From contig MJGA01000012.1 of assembly GCA_001910725.1 (NCBI GenBank), forward strand, positions 806,001 to 870,000: a stretch of 64,000 nucleotides of DNA. The letters run 5' to 3'. The position numbers and the translations under genes are program-made. Shown piece by piece: positions 57,780 through 64,000 of the stretch. Within the stretch, counting starts at the first letter, position 1; every line of letters begins with the position of its first letter. The DNA comes from Phanerodontia chrysosporium (taxonomy: Eukaryota > Basidiomycota > Agaricomycetes > Polyporales > Phanerochaetaceae). The notes below the pieces were generated by a model. That model was not told the DNA's origin. It ran no database searches and saw nothing but the letters and a program-made list of their open reading frames with translations.

Positions 57780-58632
57780 GCTCTACACTGATGGTTCGAT
57801 AACCTCCCGAGGTTGTTCTAGACGGTGCGTCTGCGCTGGACGAAGCACTTGTGCTGGACAAAAAGGGTGATGTCTGTACAAGGGTACGAGGGGGCTTTGA
57901 GTGCGCAGGTACGACCACCGACAGGGAGCGTGCACGCACCTTCGCTCGCGGTATCGGAGACGTCAGGGAGTTATCTTCCGTTTCTGCCACAGCAAGCTTG
58001 GGCGTTGCGGTGCGCGCAGACACAGAAGGAGTAGCCTTGACATCAAGCTCTGAGGTCGTGAGATCGGCAGCTTCGAACTTGGGAGAAGTCTGCGCAAAAA
58101 GTGCCACTCTCGACTCACCAGCCCCACGTTCCCGCTCGCGCCAAGTCCACCCTGTATGGCTAGCTGTACCCGCCACAAAGGCCGTAGCAGCGCACAGACA
58201 TCTTTGCAGAGTGTGATGCAGAGCTACTCGTGAGCTCGAGAGCAACGTAGAAGCATGGTGGAAGCAGAGGCGAAAGAGGACTGCCTAGTCAGCCTAGCCT
58301 AGGCGCGCGCTTGGCTCCTCACACCTCAGTCCACGTGTTGGATTGCTGTCAGATTCAGACCAGATTCGGCAGCTGCTCAATGTGATGCGTCCCCTCCGAG
58401 CCGGCGGCCTTGTGGCGTGCCGACGGATCAGGAAGAATGTGTCGTGTATTGCGGTAGACAGGTCAAGAACAGCTGATGCCAAAGCGAGAAAAGACGACAT
58501 TCAGGTTGCAGGGTATGAATCTAAGGATGGGAAGCAGGTGAAACAAGCGGCGTACGCTAGGGAGACTGAGAGATCCAAGGCATTTACTTAGAGTATGATT
58601 GATGAACACACAAACCAGTTCGGTGTCGAAAG

Positions 58633-59117
58633 CTAATCCAAGAGCTCCGGCGCGATAGGGACGTGCATTATGTCCTCGCTGCGGTAATATGGTGCATATT
58701 TGTCACAAACGCAAACCTGCACGTGACACTCAGGATCGGGATGTGCTGCGCCAGGGCGTCCACCTCGATGCCATGTTGAGCTAGACCACGCTAAACTTCT
58801 ATGAATGTGCAGATCATCGGTGAAACTCACGTTATCACTACACGATATCGTCCCACAGCGTGTGCTTCACGTGCGATGTCTGAATTGTAGACAATCTCGA
58901 TGATCCTCTCGCGAAGATCAGTCCGCGCGGAGTACCATTGAGGGTCTCGGAAGACCACGTCGAAGTCGGCACTGCGCCAAACTGTTCGAGAGATACGAGG
59001 CGAAGGAAAAACCAACACTCACCCTGTTCCATCGTCCGCTTGGGCAGCGAACAAACGCGCGATGGCTGCCCTGCGCCTTCCATCGACCGATCCTGCATTG
59101 CTTGAGGTGTGGGGCAT
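58633..59117 (-). CDS. Unidentified protein, 3' exons
   Basis: Three exons join cleanly on the minus strand. From the ATG at 59117 (MPHTSSNAGSVDGRRRAAIA) to DDGT there is a GTGAGT donor near 59023. The next exon reads VWRSADFDVVFRDPQWYSAR followed by LRERIIEIVYNSDIAREAHA. A GTGAGT donor near 58830 leads to the last exon with TWHRGGRPGAAHPDPECHVQ, YAPYYRSEDIMHVPIAPELL and a stop at 58633-58635. An acceptor-like TTAG lies just before the ATG, and a coding-like exon (LTHCHLPLDEEKNKIARALV) occurs at about 59214-59394, so the gene probably starts further upstream. I do not recognise the family; there are no membrane spans or known motifs. Confidence 0.5.
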
Positions 59118-60119
59118 GCTACCTAAGGAAGGACAGGATTGTTATGTTGAACGAGCTGCGAGTGACGAACAAGCATCAGCTGGTCCAGCGTGCACGCACG
59201 TACTCGCGCTCTCGTACCTGCGCGCGCGATCGACGGCGGCCTGAGTACCCGACAGGCGTAGGAGTCGAGTGAAAGGGTAGGCTGGATTGTCGGGAGACGA
59301 GTGCGCGCGCAATCTTGTTCTTCTCCTCGTCTAAAGGCAGATGACAATGTGTGAGGCGAGGAAGCAGGGATGTTGGCCTGAAGACGTTCTCCACGCGAGG
59401 CCAAACGCAAATGGGGACTTACCACGGTGCTGCAGCACTTGCGCGCAGATTTACTTTGTCTGTACCGCTATTCAAGCGTTTTCTGGACGTCTGCAGCTTG
59501 CGCAGACCAGTTGGAGGGTTGAAGGTTGGGCAGATTGAGAAAAAGCGAGAAAATAGTGATTATTACTCACCAGGCAACCCAGGGCTTTCTCTATCGCTTT
59601 TCAACACCTCTCAGCACTTGGACCTAGCTTACAGCCTCTTAGTCCCTTCACAGGGCCAGGGTTTGAGGAGAGCCGTTGAGCAGGTGAGGAGAGAGGGAAG
59701 AGGCAGCGCGAGAACGGCGCCCAATCGAGCGCCAAACTTCGAGAAGGCAGGCGTTGCGGCCGTATGGGTCTCACCGGCACGGAAAGCCCTCAGGCAGTAT
59801 AGAAAATGAGATAAACAACTAGCGTTGGGTAGACGTTTCGTGGTTGTGGTCGAGGCAACTGCTCGAGGAGCCCGATGTTTATCTTTCAGTGCTTGCGCAC
59901 AGCCGTTCTAGAGCTAGGTGGATGGGTGGAGGAGGCTGCCGCAGCCCTGGAGCTCGCCTGAGGGCAGGCTCACCGCCAGACTCACTATCAATCTTCAACG
60001 GCTCGTCAGGGGTGCCCCTCCCCGTCTACTACAGTTTGGAGTTAGCGGCTAGGCTGCATTGACGCGAAAAAGACTCACCATCCGCGAGGACATGGACGGC
60101 ATCTGTTGCACAGAGGCGC

Positions 60120-60590
60120 TCAGCGCTTCACCCTGGTGGCTGCTGCAACACTGTTGCCTCCACCGCTCGCGCCCTGAGCGGCGGGTAGAGGTATAGCCTC
60201 CTTAGCCCCTAGGTGGCGCTCGACGGTCTCTACCGCGATGTCCCTAGTCGATTTGGACACGGAAAGCTTGATCTCGTCCGGCTTCACTGGCTTTTCGGCC
60301 TTTGCCCGCCTTCTTGCTTTTCTTCGTCTCCAGCCTCGCTACTGCTTCGTCTCGGGAGGAGATCGCGTAGATGAGCTCTGCACTCGTCATGCTCTCGTGG
60401 AGGTAACGACGAGCCCAAGAAATGGCGCGTGCGATGGAGGACGTCGCGCTTGACCCTCCCCGGCGCGAGCCCCGAATTCGCCTCAATGAGCAGCGCGGGC
60501 GACGTGAGTGCGTTGCTGACGACGAGGCAAGGGCTAGGGCGGCGTGGGCGCAGCAACAACGACGAACGATACACGGCGGTGCAGGCAAAA
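60120..60590 (-). CDS. Coding-like minus-strand segment, possibly an exon of the gene ending at 58633
   Basis: The stretch reading SSRDEAVARLETKKSKKAGK and then, in a shifted frame, KPVKPDEIKLSVSKSTRDIA with VETVERHLGAKEAIPLP has the look of a charged helical protein. It ends at a TGA (60120-60122), but a GTGAAG donor just before that stop would allow splicing onward. No family recognised. Frame continuity with neighbours could not be established by reading alone. Confidence 0.3.
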
Positions 60591-60599
60591 TGACTGTAT

Positions 60600-61987
60600 T
60601 AGCATCCGACGGCCGAATCCCTGGAGAACGACATCGAAAACCATGCGAGCTGGCGGCAGGCTTGCACCTCGTATCGGCACCTCAGAGTCCACGGTTTACG
60701 GGACGCGATGCGACGTTGAGGCTGCATGGTGGGCGGCAGAGGCGACAGCAAAACTTGCGCAGCAACACGGGTGGCAGTGTGATGGCCGCGGCGCGCGCAA
60801 GAGGGCGAACTGTCGGGCGGTAAGCGTCGCGCATTCAGGAGCATTGTCACCAGTCGGACTCACCTCACCCGTTGTCTGCTGTAGCGAAGCCCCTCGTGCT
60901 TGTCGTCTCGCTTGTCTGCACGTCAGTAGGTGACACTCCGGCCCTGCTCCTCCCCAAACTCAGCAGGCCATGCGCGCACGCTGAAGGTTTCCGCGAACCA
61001 GATGACTGCTACCTTTTGTCTTCGTGTCTGCTCCTGAGAAAGGTGTGTCAGTGCCGGACGGGTGTACAGGAGCAGTTGAAAAAACAGGCGATGAGAAGAC
61101 CTTGTCCAGATGCTGTGCCTTGACATAGTTACAATTGAGATTTACAACGGCGAGGCGACATGCATGCTCAACGTTTGGCATCGTGCCCTCGTTCATGTTC
61201 TATAGCCCAGGCCGCAGCGGGTCGGTGGTCTATCGGACCACGCCTTGGCGACTCTACAGGGGGCCATGGACTCAATTCATCGCTCTGGAAGTCGAATCTC
61301 AAACTTGCATTGCAGGTAAGATACAGTTTTCGCGTACAGCAGGCCAGGACGGCAGTGGTGGTGACTCTATGGAATACCTGAAGCCTACGTAGATCAGTGA
61401 GTTGCACACGCCAAACTGGGGACTGAATATACCTGGATGGCGTCCTCATCCAAACTGAGGACATCATCCCCTTCTCGAGTCTGCTCTTCTTCCCTTCGCG
61501 GCAGGACAACAAGAGCGGATGCACGATCAACTCTCGAGCGAAAAGCAGGTGTGGCAACGTAAAGGTCGTCAATCGAGCCACAGCCCTACTCGCGTAAGCT
61601 AGCTGACCAGCATTGTATGGGCGCGGATGATACTTGCCGGGAAATTTGGAGACCGCGCTTGAAACACCAAGATACTCGAGAGCGAGCTGGGACTACGAGT
61701 AACGACGGTGACGGCGGAGACGAAAGACCTGCATCAGCCTAGTCTAGGCGCGCGCCTAAATCCCACGTAAGCGGATTGTGCCCGGATTGAAGACAAACGC
61801 CATTTCGGATTCAGCCCGGATTCAAAACAGTCTCCCTAGCCTGACGCCGGAGACCGCGGAGTGCTGATCCAGTGTAGGGCGTTTGCACGCGCAAGGATAA
61901 ATCCAAACACCGAGATGCAACATTTTCCTTCACCGTCGTAATGCAGGACACCAGGGCTTGAGGCAGAATCAATGTTGGTACTGTACA
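60600..61987. other. Poorly resolved stretch with coding-like minus-strand pieces
   Basis: Pieces such as VKAQHLDKVFSSPVFSTAPV (about 61010-61130) and GDDVLSLDEDAIQ (about 61432-61470, directly before a GTATAT donor) look like exons of the same unidentified minus-strand gene, but I cannot join them with confidence. A 21-base motif at 61735-61755 (CAGCCTAGTCTAGGCGCGCG) recurs at 58290-58310 with one mismatch. The last 200 bases are the 3' flank of the kinase gene. Confidence 0.35.
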
Positions 61988-63974
61988 TCACACTAGGTTA
62001 ATGCATACCCCTGGAGGGCGGGGGTCTCTGACCACTGGTATAGGCTGCCCGCTTGCCAGTATGCTATTAGGAATTCCCATATTTAGCGCTGCGCAGATAG
62101 AATTGGAACCGTAGGGCTTGATGGTTTCGAGATCATAGTTAGGCGTAGAGGTTTCTTCCAACCACTCGTGGGACAAGGCTTGTGCGACGCCGAGGCGATC
62201 CTTCGGGAACCATGCAAGAAGCTTGGAAATGAAATCCTTAGCTGATGAAAAGTCTCGTGAGAAGTATGAAGCACTGAAGACGAAGCACAACCCACCACAC
62301 TCGCTGAGAGTCGGGGAGAGGCTGGGAGCTCCCGTACGACCATCGCGTCCCACACCCAAGTTGTCAACATCAACACAAGCCTCATCCCAAGGTAGTTTCC
62401 CGGTGATTCTGAACCGTATGAATGCATGGTGATCACTGAAAGAGATGCTACTCACATATTATAAACGGCGACGCCCAAAGAAAATGCATCTGCCAAATAG
62501 CTGTAATGCTGACTGCTTGAATAGCCGCAGAGTGTGACTTCAGGTGCAGCGAACGGTATAGTTCCACAGGGTGTCTGCGCGGATCTCAATGCTAGATTAA
62601 GCCGTCAGAGCAACTCGGATCTTACCTGTAGCGCAGTGGTGCCGTTCACTCTCCGAGCTAGTCCAAAGTCGGACAGCTTTATTAGGAGAGGATTGTGGCA
62701 GAAAACGAGCATGTTCTGTCAATCGTTGAGTGATGATCACAGCTAGGCTGCCGGCGGTAGGGCGTACTCCGGGCTTCACATCTCTGTGCATTATCCCCTG
62801 CGCATGCAGGTATCGTAAGCCCTCGCAGGCTTGTTTGCCTATCACTTTTGCTGTCACTTCACCTGGAGCTAACGTTAGATGGGACGGTGGTCGTATGATA
62901 CGCATATTCACACCTAAGCCACTGTCCCCGATGAGCCGGGAAACGTCCGACAGAGCTTTATCCATGATAATGTCTGCAACATCGGATTAGTCGTGACGGT
63001 AATACATCCTCCGCTTCGGCGCGACCTACATGAAGCGAATACATCGCTGAAGATTGCGCGTAACTTGACAATATGTTTCTGATAGGTCTCATATCGTAAC
63101 GTCTACTGCAGATGAGCTAAGAGAGGCGTACGTGGTCAAGGTTCTTGAGAACCTCAAATTCTTTCCTGCCATCGTTGTATAGCCGGCCAGAGACTAGCTC
63201 GTTTCTCGTGATTTTGATCGCAACTTGTTCCCCCGTCTTTCGAGTGATCGCGGAGATCACTTGGCCACTTGCCCCCTGGCCTATACTATTGCTTGCTGTC
63301 ATCGTCGGGAATACAAAGCGAGGTTGTTGCCCAGTACCTTATTCCTAACTTGAAAAGAGAATAAACCTAAACGGTTCAGCTCAACTGGGGAACCGGGTCG
63401 CAAAGGATGTACGGAAACTCACAGTGCCAGGCTGAAAGAGGTAAAAAACACATGCTCATGTACGGGTTCAGTTAGAATGGAGAAAACCCAAGGTGACAAA
63501 TGCTTACATAGAGCGTCTGGACCTAAACCACCAAATGTCACCCGTGATCCATTGCAGATACGTGAGCCGGGAAGGTCGCATGCCGCAGGTTCCCCGTCAA
63601 TCTAGAACTGAGTATCTAGATAATATGAAGGAGGAAAGGGACTCACGAAGGTGCCAAACTCGCTGAGATTGCGCACGAAAACCTTGAATTGCTTGTATCC
63701 AGGAGCAGGTTCGACAAGTTGTGCGAGAAAAATGCAGTGTACAGGGCCTATTCAGCGAATTGAGGTCAGAGGACTGGTACACCTGGTGAGTGGACCGGGC
63801 TCAACTCAGATTGGTGCAGTCCCGAAAGCGGACTTGACATTGTCTTGCATCACTGCCTAGCCTGAATTCTGTGTCGGAAGGCAAGTAGATAGTAAGCTCC
63901 ACTTTTGAATTGAGGGAGACCAGTTTGCCTGCGAGAGCAGGACGTTCAGCAACTTGGGTTGTACTAGCCGACAT
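61988..63974 (-). CDS. FHA-domain serine/threonine protein kinase (Chk2/Rad53-like)
   Basis: Phosphorylates Ser/Thr targets; the FHA domain binds phosphothreonine partners, as in the DNA-damage kinases Chk2, Rad53 and Cds1. The ATG at 63974 gives MSASTTQVAERPALAGKLVS. The FHA core follows over two introns: EFRLGSDARQCQVRFRDCTN, LSPVHCIFLAQ, VFVRNLSEFGTFIDGEP and NGSRVTFGG. The kinase domain has the loop IGQGASGQV, VAIKI, catalytic HRDVKPGN (usual KPEN with Gly), LSDFGLARR, activation segment CGTIPFAAPEV, DAFSLGVAVYNM, and KDRLGVAQALSHEWLEE. The stop is at 61988-61990. All catalytic residues are present and no frameshift is needed. The short length (FHA and kinase with little else) and the absence of visible SQ/TQ clusters mean it may belong to a basidiomycete FHA-kinase expansion rather than be the Rad53 ortholog. 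Confidence 0.85.
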
Positions 63975-64000
63975 TTGGTGATATAGAGTGAGAGTACGCG

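Noticed and set aside
58290..61755. Two copies of a 21-base CAGCCTAGNCTAGGCGCGCG motif as ends of a mobile element
   Set aside because: They are in the same orientation, only about 20 of 21 bases match, the flanks differ and no target duplication is visible. Probably a short dispersed repeat or chance with palindromic GC sequence.

Overview
This is nuclear DNA from a filamentous basidiomycete, most likely an Agaricomycete. Genes are broken by many introns of about 45-60 bases with GT-AG ends, coding DNA is GC-rich, and there are Zn2Cys6 regulators, a Chk2-like FHA kinase, eukaryotic tRNA genes, and remnants of a protein family I associate with mushroom-forming fungi.

The left two thirds (1-43952) is dominated by eight paralogous Zn2Cys6 / Fungal_trans transcription factors of the XlnR-like type. 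Two lie on the minus strand (A, cut by the left edge; B, 1728-5093) and six on the plus strand (C 20049, D 23998, E 28331, F 31935, G 37471, H 40971). All eight share the same gene structure, including a 6-base microexon inside the zinc cluster. A D-xylose reductase (35671-36863) sits between F and G. The two arms of the array are separated by about 15 kb holding an Sfp1-like C2H2 protein (7753-9123), a complete 4.24-kb Tc1/mariner element with a transposase and a second multi-exon gene (10520-14758), and an AreA_N/DUF3295-type nitrogen-regulation-like protein (15793-18391). A 493-bp MITE lies between D and E.

The right third is mixed: tRNA-Leu(AAG) and three identical tRNA-Arg(ACG) genes, an unidentified 467-residue protein, galactokinase (47758-50020), a Ser/Thr-rich repeat protein with a signal peptide, a decayed basidiomycete-specific gene, half a tRNA-Leu gene abutting an AT-rich insertion, several poorly resolved minus-strand gene pieces (56-61.6 kb), and a complete FHA-domain protein kinase (61988-63974).

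The likely shared theme of the array is control of carbohydrate use: XlnR-type factors regulate xylose reductase in ascomycetes, and this locus places such a reductase among eight candidate regulators. That link is inference. A quality warning runs through the window. At least ten sites in seven genes need restored bases, mostly one C or G in a short run, to recover a conserved reading frame. This looks like systematic homopolymer undercalling in the assembly, so apparent frameshifts should not be read as pseudogenisation without checking.
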